In this document: piece after piece, positions 1 to 7,805 of the stretch
How positions within the stretch are numbered: position 1 is the first letter of the stretch
Layout: every line of letters begins with the position of its first letter
Assembly: GCA_934667475.1 (NCBI GenBank)
Contig: CAKUMB010000005.1
Location: forward strand, 62,001-126,000
Direction: 5' to 3'
DNA length: 64,000 nucleotides
DNA from: an uncultured Muribaculaceae bacterium
GTDB lineage: Bacteria; Bacteroidota; Bacteroidia; Bacteroidales; Muribaculaceae
Notes under the pieces: model-generated
What the model was told of the DNA's origin: nothing
The model's database searches: none
Seen by the model: the letters and a program-made list of their open reading frames with translations, nothing else
Position numbers and translations under genes: made by a program

Positions 1-1009
1 CGCCCACCGAGTTGTTGCCTTTAAGAATGCAGCTGGGGTATTTCCATGTGATTGCCGAGCCGGTTTCCACCTGCGTCCACGACAGTTTTGAGTAGTCGCC
101 GCGGCACAGGCCGCGCTTGGTCACCAGGTTGTAGATGCCGCCTTTGCCGTTTTTGTCGCCGGGATACCAGTTTTGCACGGTGCTGTATTTCACTTCGGCG
201 CGGTCTTCCACCACAATCTCCACTATGGCGGCGTGCAGCTGGTTTTCATCGCGCATTGGTGCAGTGCAGCCCTCCAGATACGACACATAGCTGTCGTCGT
301 CGGCCACAATCAGTGTGCGCTCAAACTGTCCCGTCTGGGCGGCGTTGATGCGGAAGTAGCTCGACAGCTCCATGGGGCACCGCACGCCCTTGGGAATGTA
401 CACAAACGAGCCGTCGCTGAACACGGCCGAGTTGAGGGCCGCAAAGAAGTTGTCGGTGTAGGGCACCACCGAACCAAGGTAGCGCTTCACCAAGTCGGGG
501 TAGTCCTTCACCGCCTCGCTTATCGAGCAGAAAATCACTCCCAGCTCGGCCAGGCGCTCGCGGTAGCTGGTGTGCACGCTCACGCTGTCCATGATGGCGT
601 CCACGGCCATGCCGCTCAGGCGCAGCCGCTCCTCAAGCGGAATGCCCAGCTTGTCGAAAGTCTTTTTCAGCTCAGGGTCAATCTCCTTGCTGCCGCTCTC
701 CTGCTTGCGCGGGGCGGCGTAGTAGCTTATGGCCTGGAAGTCGATGGGCGGCAGGTGCACGTGTCCCCACGTGGGCATCTTCAGAGTGGTCCAGTGGCGG
801 TAGGCCTTCAGGCGGAACTCGAGCAGCCACTCGGGCTCGCCCTTTAGGCGCGATATGGTGCGCACCACATCCTCGTTGAGCCCCTTGGGCAGAACGTGGG
901 TGTCGATGCTGGTCACGAAGCCGTATTTATACTCCTCCGAAGCCGCATCGCTTATTATTCGCTTTTCCTCTTCCTCTTTTCGTTTGTTGTTTCCTTTGTT
1001 CTGACTCAT
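1..1009 (-). CDS. sufB: Fe-S cluster assembly protein SufB (C-terminus cut by window edge)
   Basis: SufB is the scaffold subunit of the cytosolic SufBCD complex that builds iron-sulfur clusters. I translated the minus strand from the ATG at 1009. About 336 codons are visible, beginning MSQNKGNNKRKEEEEKRI, and the frame stays open to base 1, so the C-terminal part lies outside the window. Stretches such as EYKYGFVTSIDTHVLPKGL, PKGVRCPMELSSYFRI and EGCTAPMRDENQLHAA are characteristic of SufB rather than SufD. The start lies 5 nt after the cvpA-like stop, so the two genes are co-transcribed; sufC, sufD and sufS would be expected to the left of base 1. No Shine-Dalgarno sequence is visible. Confidence 0.95.
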   Translation of the reverse strand, partial: MSQNKGNNKRKEEEEKRIISDAASEEYKYGFVTSIDTHVLPKGLNEDVVRTISRLKGEPEWLLEFRLKAYRHWTTLKMPTWGHVHLPPIDFQAISYYAAPRKQESGSKEIDPELKKTFDKLGIPLEERLRLSGMAVDAIMDSVSVHTSYRERLAELGVIFCSISEAVKDYPDLVKRYLGSVVPYTDNFFAALNSAVFSDGSFVYIPKGVRCPMELSSYFRINAAQTGQFERTLIVADDDSYVSYLEGCTAPMRDENQLHAAIVEIVVEDRAEVKYSTVQNWYPGDKNGKGGIYNLVTKRGLCRGDYSKLSWTQVETGSAITWKYPSCILKGNNSVG

Positions 1010-1014
1010 ATCTG

Positions 1015-1560
1015 CTATGATTGGCCAGCCTGTGTGGCCGGCTGTGTTTCTTCTGCTAAGTGTGTGCCCAGCGGCGCCTCGTGACATCCTGTGAGCGCAG
1101 CGGCCGCGTTGGCGGCTATGCGGGCTGCGGGCTGCTGTGCCACGGCTTGCCGTGCCTGTGGGCTTGCGGCAGCCGCAATTGTCAGCAGCAGGGCCGAGGC
1201 CACAGTGCACTGCATGGCGGCAAGCGCCATTCCGGCTGTCCGCTCGAGGCCCGTCATGCGGCCCTTGATGCTCAAAGCCGGGGCATAGAAGCCTGCCACG
1301 CGCACCGTGAGCCACACCATGGCGGCCACTGTGGCGCGCGCAGCCGCCTCGAGCAGCGGCTGTGGCACGGAACCGGCATCTGGCACCATGGCCATGGCTG
1401 CGCCGCATGCCACGCGGCCGCCAAGCAAGCATGCCGCCAGCGCCAGCGAGCTCGCTGTGATGCCCGACAACTGCCCCCTGAGCCCAAGCCGCCATCCGGC
1501 AGCTGCGCACGCGGCCACAGCCATGGCCGCAAGGGTCAATATTGTCGAAATCACACTCAC
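1015..1560 (-). CDS. CvpA-family integral membrane protein
   Basis: This protein has about 180 residues and several hydrophobic segments, followed by an Ala/Gln-rich tail. The pattern of a short N-terminal helix, a glycine-rich loop (AAGWRLGLRGQLSG) and further helices resembles CvpA/colicin V production proteins, and from memory a cvpA-like gene precedes sufB in Bacteroides. The open frame extends to 1623, but the upstream codons lie inside the palindromic repeat. I chose GTG at 1560 because a -7 box (TAATTTTG, 1583 to 1576) and a TTG at 1606-1604 place the transcript start near 1569. GTG at 1554 is an alternative. The family call is moderate because sequence conservation in CvpA is weak. 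Confidence 0.6.
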   Translation of the reverse strand: MSVISTILTLAAMAVAACAAAGWRLGLRGQLSGITASSLALAACLLGGRVACGAAMAMVPDAGSVPQPLLEAAARATVAAMVWLTVRVAGFYAPALSIKGRMTGLERTAGMALAAMQCTVASALLLTIAAAASPQARQAVAQQPAARIAANAAAALTGCHEAPLGTHLAEETQPATQAGQS

Positions 1561-1575
1561 TTTATTTCCAATGTG

Positions 1576-1606
1576 CAAAATTAGTGCAAACCGAGCGCAA
1601 TGGCAA
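1576..1606 (-). promoter_or_regulatory. Promoter of cvpA-sufB
   Basis: On the minus strand TTG (1606-1604) is followed after 20 nt by TAATTTTG (1583-1576), a full match to the Bacteroidetes -33/-7 pattern. It lies within the copy of the palindromic repeat nearest the gene. The predicted transcript start is about 10 nt before the GTG start. Confidence 0.6.
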
Positions 1607-1771
1607 AAATTGAGCTTGCTCATTTTTTTGCATTGCCGAGGTGCCGCCTGATTTATGAAAAATTAGTGCAAACCGAGCGCAATGGCAAAAATTGAGCTTG
1701 CTCATTTTTTTGCATTGCCGAGGTGCCGCCTGATTTATGAAAAATTAGTGCAAACCGAGCGCAATGGCAAA
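1577..1771. repeat. Tandem palindromic repeat, 82-bp unit, 2.4 copies
   Basis: Units begin at 1577, 1659 and 1741 (the third ends at 1771) and are identical apart from flanking bases. Each full unit is itself an imperfect palindrome: its left half, ending in TTGAGC, pairs with its right half, beginning GCTCA, giving a core of about 19 bp per arm at 1598-1638. The unit resembles a dispersed promoter-bearing palindrome that I recall from Bacteroides and Prevotella intergenic regions. A degenerate relative lies at 49824-49900. Confidence 0.85.
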
Positions 1772-1850
1772 TCTTTGTCACCTATTGCCATGGCGCTTGG
1801 CTGAGCGGTGGCAGTAAATTTGCGCCAATTCCAACAAAACACATGCCAAA

Positions 1851-2249
1851 ATGAAACATTTCACCATTCAAGAACTCACCAATTCGGCCACGGCCCAGCG
1901 GCTGGGCATAGCCAACGTGCCGCCCCCCGAGGCCATGGCTGCCATGCAACGGCTTGTGGAGCAAGTGCTCGACCCGCTGCGCGAGGCCTGGGGGCGCCCA
2001 ATTAAGGTGACAAGCGGATACCGCTGTCCAGAACTCAACCGGGCGGTGGGCGGAGTGCCGCAAAGCCAGCACATGGCAGGCGAGGCGGCCGATGTCACGG
2101 CTGGATCGCCCCAGCTCAACGCCCAACTGTGGCAACTGCTGCGGCTGCTCGACCTGCCCGTTGACCAAGCCATCAACGAGCGCAGCGGCACATGGCTGCA
2201 CCTTTCGTGCGGTCCGCGCAACCGCCGCCGCTATTTTGCCGCTCCCTGA
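1851..2249 (+). CDS. M15-family peptidase (phage endolysin-like)
   Basis: This 132-residue protein matches the Peptidase_M15_3 type, zinc D-Ala-D-Ala carboxypeptidases common in phages of Bacteroidetes. The core signature is visible: VTSGYRCPELNRAVGGV, then SQHMAGEAADV (His and Asp zinc ligands) and the late WLHLS (third His). There is no signal peptide, as expected for a lysin released by a holin or acting from inside. A -7-like TAAATTTG is at 1815-1822. The phage portal-like gene begins 32 nt downstream, so both were probably captured together. Confidence 0.85.
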   Translation: MKHFTIQELTNSATAQRLGIANVPPPEAMAAMQRLVEQVLDPLREAWGRPIKVTSGYRCPELNRAVGGVPQSQHMAGEAADVTAGSPQLNAQLWQLLRLLDLPVDQAINERSGTWLHLSCGPRNRRRYFAAP

Positions 2250-2281
2250 TCGCTTTTTTTCCACCATTCAATCACCGCAAC

Positions 2282-3706
2282 ATGAAAGATTACTCAATTA
2301 ATTCCAATCTGCACCCTACCGACGCTGCCGTGCTCAGCGCCGCCTACCGCACCTGGATGGCCTGCGGCAGCCTGCGCTCGTCGCGGCAGCGGTGCAAGCG
2401 CTTTGCCTATGGCGACCAGTGGGGCGACCCCACCATCGATGTGGCCGGCAACCGCATGACCGAGTGGGAGCGCTATAGCCGCAACGGCGGTTCGCCCATA
2501 ACCAACAATCTGATTCGTCAACTGGTGCGCACCGTGGTGGGCCGGTTTCGCTCGCAGCTTAAAGACGAGGGCGGGCCCAAGAGCCGCCCTCTCAGGGTTA
2601 CCCGCCGGCTCAATGCCACCGACGAGCTCGACAGTCGCGCCCTTGAGGAATTCCTGATTTCGGGCTGCTGCGTGCAGCGCGTGGATGTGGAAAGCCGCCT
2701 GTGCGACCGCCGCCCGCGCGTGTGCAATGTGAACCTGAACCGGTTCTTTGTGAACGCCTACACCGACCCCTTGGGCCGCGACTGCGAAATTCTGGGCCAG
2801 CTGCACGACCTCAGTCTTGCCGAACTGATGCGCCTCACCGCGGGCGGTGACCGCCGCAAGGCAGCCTGGCTGCGCGGCATCTACACCGCCGAGGCCGAGC
2901 AGCGCACGGCCAGCTTCACCACCAGCATAGGGGCCGACTCGGCTGTGGGCACCGACTTCTGGCACGCTGCCGAAAGTGGCAAGTGCCGCGCCATAGAGGT
3001 GTGGACGCTTGAAAGCCGCGAAGTGCTGGTGTGTCACGACCGCGCCACGGCGCAGGTGACGCTGCGCCCGCCATCGGCTGCCCGCCGCCTGCGTGCCAAT
3101 CCCGATGTGAATGTGCGCTGGGACATTGCCACCGTGTGGCGCTGCCGCTGGTTTTCGCCCATGGGCGACCTCTTGGCCAGCTACGACTCGCCGTGGGCCC
3201 ACGGCATGCACCCCTATGTGGTGAAGATGTATCCACTCACCGACGGTGAGGTGCACTCGCTGGTGGAAGACGTAATCGACCAGCAGAAGCAGGTGAACCG
3301 CCTTGTGACACTGGTCGACCAGGTGATGGCTGCTTCGGCCAAGGGGGTGCTGCTGTTTCCCGACACCGCCCTGCCCGAGGGATTCTCGTGGAGCGACATA
3401 CGCCTCATTTGGCGCAACTGCAACGGCATTCTGCCTTATTCGCCCAACGAGTGCAATGCCAAGCCCGAGCAGATAATATCGCACAACACCGACATTGGCG
3501 CCCTGCAAATGGTGCAGCTGCAAATGCGGCTGCTCGAGGAGGTGAGCGGCGTGAGTGGCGCGCTGCAGGGCAAGACGGGCACCGCCGGCAACTCGGCCTC
3601 GCTCTACCAGAGCGAGGTGCAGAACTCCACTGCGGCCCTGGCCGATGTGTTCGACACGTTCAACGATTTCCGCCGCCGTCGCAACCGCAAAATCGAGCAA
3701 CTGTGA
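2282..3706 (+). CDS. Phage portal protein-like, probably C-terminally truncated
   Basis: The 474-residue product beginning MKDYSINSNLHPTDAAVLS looks like a P22/SPP1-type portal protein: an N-terminal segment with NNLIRQLVRTVVGRFRSQ, a middle region with DVIDQQKQVNRLVTLVDQVM, and a C-terminal SGALQGKTGTAGNSASLYQS stretch that is typical of portals. Portals form the DNA-packaging ring of tailed phages. No terminase, scaffold or capsid gene is nearby. The protein stops in the middle of a charged helix (FNDFRRRRNRKIEQL), shorter than P22-type portals of about 700 residues, so I infer truncation. An upstream in-frame ATG at 2192 lies inside the peptidase gene and is less likely to be the start. 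Confidence 0.7.
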   Translation: MKDYSINSNLHPTDAAVLSAAYRTWMACGSLRSSRQRCKRFAYGDQWGDPTIDVAGNRMTEWERYSRNGGSPITNNLIRQLVRTVVGRFRSQLKDEGGPKSRPLRVTRRLNATDELDSRALEEFLISGCCVQRVDVESRLCDRRPRVCNVNLNRFFVNAYTDPLGRDCEILGQLHDLSLAELMRLTAGGDRRKAAWLRGIYTAEAEQRTASFTTSIGADSAVGTDFWHAAESGKCRAIEVWTLESREVLVCHDRATAQVTLRPPSAARRLRANPDVNVRWDIATVWRCRWFSPMGDLLASYDSPWAHGMHPYVVKMYPLTDGEVHSLVEDVIDQQKQVNRLVTLVDQVMAASAKGVLLFPDTALPEGFSWSDIRLIWRNCNGILPYSPNECNAKPEQIISHNTDIGALQMVQLQMRLLEEVSGVSGALQGKTGTAGNSASLYQSEVQNSTAALADVFDTFNDFRRRRNRKIEQL

Positions 3707-3739
3707 CCCTTGGCCGCGGCCCGGAATGGCATAAAAGCA

Positions 3740-3779
3740 AGCTGAGGCGGCTCAATTACGTAATTGAGCCGCCTCAGCT
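3740..3779. terminator. Perfect 40-nt palindrome between convergent genes
   Basis: Bases 3740-3759 and 3760-3779 are exact reverse complements with no spacer; the centre is TTACGTAA. As RNA it could form a long hairpin that terminates the portal transcript and the fkpA transcript. There is no T-run on either side, so a protein-binding or recombination site is also possible. Confidence 0.55.
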
Positions 3780-3811
3780 GTGTGAGTTGGTTGCGTTGCG
3801 CGCTGGAATTA

Positions 3812-4672
3812 TTACTCTGCGCTCACTGCCTCGATGTCAAACACCAGAGTCTCGTTGGGGCCGATAGCCTGGTTGCCTTGCGGGCCATATGCCAGCTCGG
3901 CGGGGATGATGATGTGCAGCTTGGCACCCGGCTTCATCAGCTTGAGGGCCTCCACGAAGCCCTTTATGAGGCCGCCCTCGTCAATCTTCATGGGCACAGG
4001 GTTGTTCGACTGGTCGAACACGCTGCCGTCGATGTGCTTGCCCACATACTTCACGTTCACAGTCTGGCCTGCCTTGAAGTTTTCGCCACTGCCGGGAGCC
4101 ACCACCTTGTAGATGAGGCCGCTTGCAGTCTTTTGCAGACTCTTGTCGGCCTGAAGCTGCTTGGCGGCATATGCCTGACCGGCCTTCAGGTTTTCAACGG
4201 CCTTGGGGTCGTTGGCGCGCTTCTCGTTGGCGATGCGGGTGAGCAGGTTTTGTAGGTCCATACCCTTCTGCTGCAGTTCCTCTTGAGTGAGTTTCTTGCT
4301 GCTCGAGAATGCCTTTCTGAATTCTGCCAGGAAGCGGCGGCGGTCAATCTTCACACCAGTCTCCTGCTCAATCTGCTGGATTGAGCCGAGAATTTGGAAA
4401 CCATACTGGATGCCGCCCAGATAGCTGTTGTCGGCATTGGTGGTGTCGCGGTTGATAATCGATTCAAGACCTTTGAGGAATTCGTCTTTCTCGAACTTGC
4501 CAGCGTTGGCGCTGTCCTGGCTCACCATGTAGGCCAGATTTGCACCCATGCCGCTGCCAAACAGTGTGCTCACCGAGTCTTCGGCGGGGCTTGCCTTGGC
4601 GGCCTTCTTGTTGCAGCTCGCAAACGAGCCAATCATGAGTGCCACCACGAGCAGTGAAAAAATCTTTTTCAT
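3812..4672 (-). CDS. FKBP-type peptidyl-prolyl isomerase, lipoprotein (FkpA/Mip-like)
   Basis: The 286-residue product carries a lipoprotein signal (lipobox SFASC, Cys20), an N-terminal dimerisation-type helical region and a C-terminal FKBP domain from about residue 185 (VNVKYVGKHIDGSVFDQS, ELAYGPQGNQAIGPNETL). It should act in the periplasm as a prolyl isomerase and chaperone for envelope proteins. It is the last of three FKBP-family genes on the minus strand, 46 nt after the preceding one. The FKBP assignment is secure; substrates are unknown. Confidence 0.9.
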   Translation of the reverse strand: MKKIFSLLVVALMIGSFASCNKKAAKASPAEDSVSTLFGSGMGANLAYMVSQDSANAGKFEKDEFLKGLESIINRDTTNADNSYLGGIQYGFQILGSIQQIEQETGVKIDRRRFLAEFRKAFSSSKKLTQEELQQKGMDLQNLLTRIANEKRANDPKAVENLKAGQAYAAKQLQADKSLQKTASGLIYKVVAPGSGENFKAGQTVNVKYVGKHIDGSVFDQSNNPVPMKIDEGGLIKGFVEALKLMKPGAKLHIIIPAELAYGPQGNQAIGPNETLVFDIEAVSAE

Positions 4673-4718
4673 AATTTGCTTATAAGTAAGTGTTTATTTT
4701 AATAATTTATTTTGTCGG

Positions 4719-5303
4719 TTATTTGCCCACCTTTATGAGCTGCACGTCGAAGATGAGCGTGCTGTTGGGCTGGATGGGGCCTGTGCCGTGCACGCCATAG
4801 GCCAGTTCGCTGGGGATGAACAGACGCCAGGCAGCGCCCTCGCTCATCAGCTGCAGGCCTTCAACCCAGCCGGGAATCACCTGGCCCACTGCGAATGTGG
4901 CGGGCTCGCCGCGCTCCACCGAACTGTCGAACACGGTGCCGTCGATAAGGCGGCCGGTGTAGTGCACCGTCACCACATCGTTGGGGCCCGGCTTCTTGCC
5001 TGTGCCCTCTTTCACAATTTGATATTGCAGACCCGATTTGGTCACGTGCACGCCCTCTTGCTTGGCGTTTTGCTCAAGGAATTCCTTGCCGGCCTTGGCA
5101 TTGTTTTCCTTGGCCTCCTGCTCAAGGTTGGTGAAGTATTCGGTCACCACCTGCTTGGCCTCGTCGTAGCTCATCTTTTTCTCGCCGTTGGCATACACGG
5201 CGCGCAGAGCGTCGGCAAAGTCGTCCACGTTGAGGCTTTTGATGCCCGAGCCCATGAAATTCTGGCCCATGCTCAGGCCAAGTGCATAGCTTAATTTGTC
5301 CAT
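4719..5303 (-). CDS. FKBP-type peptidyl-prolyl isomerase (FklB-like)
   Basis: This 194-residue protein has an N-terminal domain (DKLSYALGLSMGQNF) typical of FkpA/FklB dimerisation modules and a C-terminal FKBP domain (VVTVHYTGRLIDGTVFDSS, SELAYGVHGTGPIQPNSTL). No signal peptide is present, so it is probably cytoplasmic. It lies between a lipoprotein FKBP and a SlyD-like isomerase, forming a three-gene set. The start at 5303 matches the usual beginning of the family. Confidence 0.9.
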   Translation of the reverse strand: MDKLSYALGLSMGQNFMGSGIKSLNVDDFADALRAVYANGEKKMSYDEAKQVVTEYFTNLEQEAKENNAKAGKEFLEQNAKQEGVHVTKSGLQYQIVKEGTGKKPGPNDVVTVHYTGRLIDGTVFDSSVERGEPATFAVGQVIPGWVEGLQLMSEGAAWRLFIPSELAYGVHGTGPIQPNSTLIFDVQLIKVGK

Positions 5304-5390
5304 AATAGTTTGTTGCGGCCCCCACTGCGGTAGCGGTTTTCGGCCATATTCTGTGTTAAATTCGTTACTGCTTTTATATGTGTTTGTGGC

Positions 5391-5948
5391 TTAGTGGCAA
5401 CCGCCGCTGCAACCCTCGCAGCCGCCCTCGCCGCAACTGCCGCCGCAGTTGCACGATGCGCCTTTGGGGTTCATTTCGTCGGGTGTGGCGTCGCGCACGG
5501 CCAGCACCTTGCCCGCATAGCGCACGCGCTCGCCGGCCAGCTGGTGGTTGAAGTCGATGGTCACCTTGTCGGGGGTGATCTCTTTCACAAAGCCGTCGAT
5601 GCGGAATCCGTCGGCCGTCTGCATGGGCACCACTGCGCCTTCATACACGCGGTCGGTGTCAAACTCACCGTTGATGCAGAAGATGCTCTTGTCCAGCACC
5701 TGCACCATGTCGGGGTTCTTTTCGCCAAATGCGTCTTTGGGCTCAAGGGTGAAGTCGAAGCTGTCGCCCTCGGCCAGCCCGTTGATGGCGTTGGCAAAGC
5801 CGTCAATCATGCCCTTGTCGAGGCCGTAGACAAACGAGTCGGGGTGCTTGTCGGTGAACTTAAACACCGATGCGGCCTCGCCGCCATCGTCCACGGTGAA
5901 TATCTCGTAGGCCAAATCCACATGCTTTCCAAATTTTATCTTGTCCAT
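5391..5948 (-). CDS. slyD: SlyD-type FKBP prolyl isomerase with Cys-rich metal-binding tail
   Basis: The start at 5948 (MDKIKFGKHVDLAYEIF) gives 185 residues. The SlyD-type FKBP fold is split by an IF chaperone domain (KDAFGEKNPDMVQVLDKSIF region). The C-terminus has a cluster of six cysteines, many glycines and a final His (residues about 165-185), as in SlyD tails that bind nickel or zinc. The open frame extends to 6185, but the upstream residues do not look like SlyD. A -7 box (TACCTTTG, 6013 to 6006) supports the shorter start. It heads the three-gene FKBP series. Confidence 0.88.
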   Translation of the reverse strand: MDKIKFGKHVDLAYEIFTVDDGGEAASVFKFTDKHPDSFVYGLDKGMIDGFANAINGLAEGDSFDFTLEPKDAFGEKNPDMVQVLDKSIFCINGEFDTDRVYEGAVVPMQTADGFRIDGFVKEITPDKVTIDFNHQLAGERVRYAGKVLAVRDATPDEMNPKGASCNCGGSCGEGGCEGCSGGCH

Positions 5949-6005
5949 ATAGCGTGATGTGTGTATGTCGTTCGTTTTTAATGAGTGAATAATAGTTTTG
6001 GGATA

Positions 6006-6013
6006 CAAAGGTA
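6006..6013 (-). promoter_or_regulatory. Predicted -7 box of the slyD-fklB-fkpA series
   Basis: TACCTTTG on the minus strand, about 58 nt before the slyD start. No convincing -33 TTG is present. Confidence 0.4.
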
Positions 6014-6089
6014 GCAAAAAACTGCGAATAGCAGCGCAGTTGGCACATTTATAACGCTGTGCGCAGTGTGCTTTTACGCGTTTTTTCAC

Positions 6090-6097
6090 TATTTTTG
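6090..6097 (+). promoter_or_regulatory. Predicted -7 box of rsmF
   Basis: TATTTTTG on the plus strand, 65 nt before the rsmF start; no clear -33 element. Confidence 0.35.
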
Positions 6098-6162
6098 TGC
6101 CGCGTAATGGCCGCGGCATGGCGGCATGGACGCAAAATGCGTAATCATTCAACGAGTTAGCT

Positions 6163-7575
6163 ATGACCATCAATCCGCTATTCATTCAGCAGCTGGGCGC
6201 ATTGCTGCCGCCCGACGAGTGCAAGGCCCTTGCCGATGCCATCATTGGCAGCCAGCCCGAGGTGTCGGTGCGCGTCAACGCCCGCCGCGGTGCCGTGGTG
6301 CCCGCCGGCGTGCAGCGTGTGCCGTGGTGCGCCGAGGGCTTTTATGTGCCGGGACAGCGTCCGCAGTTCACCTTCGACACCGACTTCCAGTCGGGCCTTT
6401 ACTACGTGCAAGACGCCTCGTCGATGTTCATATCCCACGTGTTGCGCTCGCTTTCAGGCGCTGCGCCGCTGCGCTATCTCGACCTGTGCGCCGCTCCCGG
6501 CGGCAAGACCACGGCTGCCATGAGTGCACTGCCCGAGGTGTCGCTGGTGGTGGCCAACGAGATAGTGCCGCTGCGTGCCCGTGTGCTGCGCGACAATGTG
6601 GCCCGCTGGGGCAGCGCCCACTGCCTGGTGAGCTGCAATGCTCCGCAGGCTTTCACCGGCCTGACACACTTCTTCGATGTGGTGGCGGCCGATGTTCCGT
6701 GCAGCGGTGAGGGCATGATGCGCAAAGACGCGACTGCGGCCGAGCAGTGGACTCCGCAGCTAGTGGAGCAGTGCGCTGCGCGGCAGCGCACAATAATCGA
6801 CGATGTGTGGCCCGCGCTGCGGCCGGGCGGACTGCTCATATACAGCACCTGCACCTACAACCGCCAGGAAAACGAGCTGATGGTGGACTACATTGCCGAC
6901 CGCTATGGCGCCGAGTCGGTGGCTGTGCCCGTCGAGCCGGGGTGGGGCATAAGGCAGGGCATCGGCACCAGTCACCACTGCTACCGCTTCATGCCACACC
7001 TCACGCGCGGCGAGGGCCTGTTTATGTGCGTGCTGCGCAAGCCGTCCGGCGAGCCGCTGCACCCGCTCAAGCCGCAAAAGCAGCGCGGAGGCAAGCAGCA
7101 GGCCAAGCCCGCCGCAGTGCCGGCCGAGGCCAGGCGGTGGCTCGATGCCCCAGGCGACTTTGCTTTTGCCACTGCGCCCGATGGCACTGTGGTGGCCTCG
7201 CCTTACAGCCGCCAGGCCGAGCTGGCCACGCTGCGGCAGCACCTCAACCTCATTCACAGCGGCACGGCAGTGGGCACCGTCAAGGGGCGCAAGTTCACCC
7301 CAAGCCACGAGCTGGCTCTGTCGCAACATCTGGCCAGCGGTGCGTTTCCCGAGGTGGAGGTCGACTACCCTACGGCCATAGCCTATCTGCGCGGCGAGTC
7401 GCTGGGCGCCATAGGCGGCAGCCGCGGCTACTGCCTGCTCACCCATCGAGGCCAGCCTCTGGGTTTTGTCAACAACCTCGGCACCCGGGCCAACAACTTG
7501 CTGCCCAAGACCCTGCGCATCATCAGCCACGCCATGCCAGCAGCCGAGCCTGCCGTGCTCCATAGTCCACTTTAG
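6163..7575 (+). CDS. rsmF: rRNA (cytosine-C5-)-methyltransferase, RsmF/NOL1-NOP2-Sun family
   Basis: The 470-residue protein methylates cytosine C5 in rRNA using SAM. The SAM motif LCAAPGGKTTAAMSAL, the motif IV cysteine in DVPCSGEGMMRKD and the catalytic motif VI cysteine in YSTCTYNRQENE are all present in the first 240 residues. The C-terminal half contains a region with RGESLGAIGGSRGYCLLTH, consistent with the RsmF-type C-terminal domain. It is transcribed alone and faces gyrB. The family is certain; assignment to RsmF rather than another Sun-family enzyme is by overall architecture. Confidence 0.88.
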   Translation: MTINPLFIQQLGALLPPDECKALADAIIGSQPEVSVRVNARRGAVVPAGVQRVPWCAEGFYVPGQRPQFTFDTDFQSGLYYVQDASSMFISHVLRSLSGAAPLRYLDLCAAPGGKTTAAMSALPEVSLVVANEIVPLRARVLRDNVARWGSAHCLVSCNAPQAFTGLTHFFDVVAADVPCSGEGMMRKDATAAEQWTPQLVEQCAARQRTIIDDVWPALRPGGLLIYSTCTYNRQENELMVDYIADRYGAESVAVPVEPGWGIRQGIGTSHHCYRFMPHLTRGEGLFMCVLRKPSGEPLHPLKPQKQRGGKQQAKPAAVPAEARRWLDAPGDFAFATAPDGTVVASPYSRQAELATLRQHLNLIHSGTAVGTVKGRKFTPSHELALSQHLASGAFPEVEVDYPTAIAYLRGESLGAIGGSRGYCLLTHRGQPLGFVNNLGTRANNLLPKTLRIISHAMPAAEPAVLHSPL

Positions 7576-7726
7576 TGCCGCGCACACAGCCTTGCGCACA
7601 TACATGTTTAACGTGCTGTAAATGCCACAAAACATGACAGTTGCCGTAATGGCTCAGCGTGCTGCGTCTGGCAGGCGTAGCCCCATCAGCCACTTCGAAA
7701 ACTGCGAACCAAAAAGCATAAAAACT

Positions 7727-7758
7727 CAGGCACCAGCCCCAATTGGGACTGGCGCCTG
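7727..7758. terminator. Terminator hairpin between convergent rsmF and gyrB
   Basis: Arms 7727-7742 and 7743-7758 pair with two mismatches. An A-rich stretch to the left (7711-7725) gives a T-rich tail on the minus strand, so it best serves gyrB. A second hairpin lies at about 7774-7799 (TATGTGC...), closer to the gyrB stop. Confidence 0.6.
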
Positions 7759-7805
7759 TATACATTATTATATATGTGCGCACGCGGGCGTGCACATAAT
7801 TGCCG

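Noticed and set aside
1561..1623. N-terminal extension of the CvpA-like protein into the palindromic repeat
   Set aside because: The added residues (MSKLNFCHCARFALILHIGNK without its last residue) are encoded by the repeat and the promoter lies inside them.
2294..3700. Long minus-strand reading frame of 468 codons opposite the portal gene
   Set aside because: It mirrors the codon pattern of the plus-strand gene, is rich in Val/His/Ala as expected from a GC-rich shadow, and has no recognisable motif.
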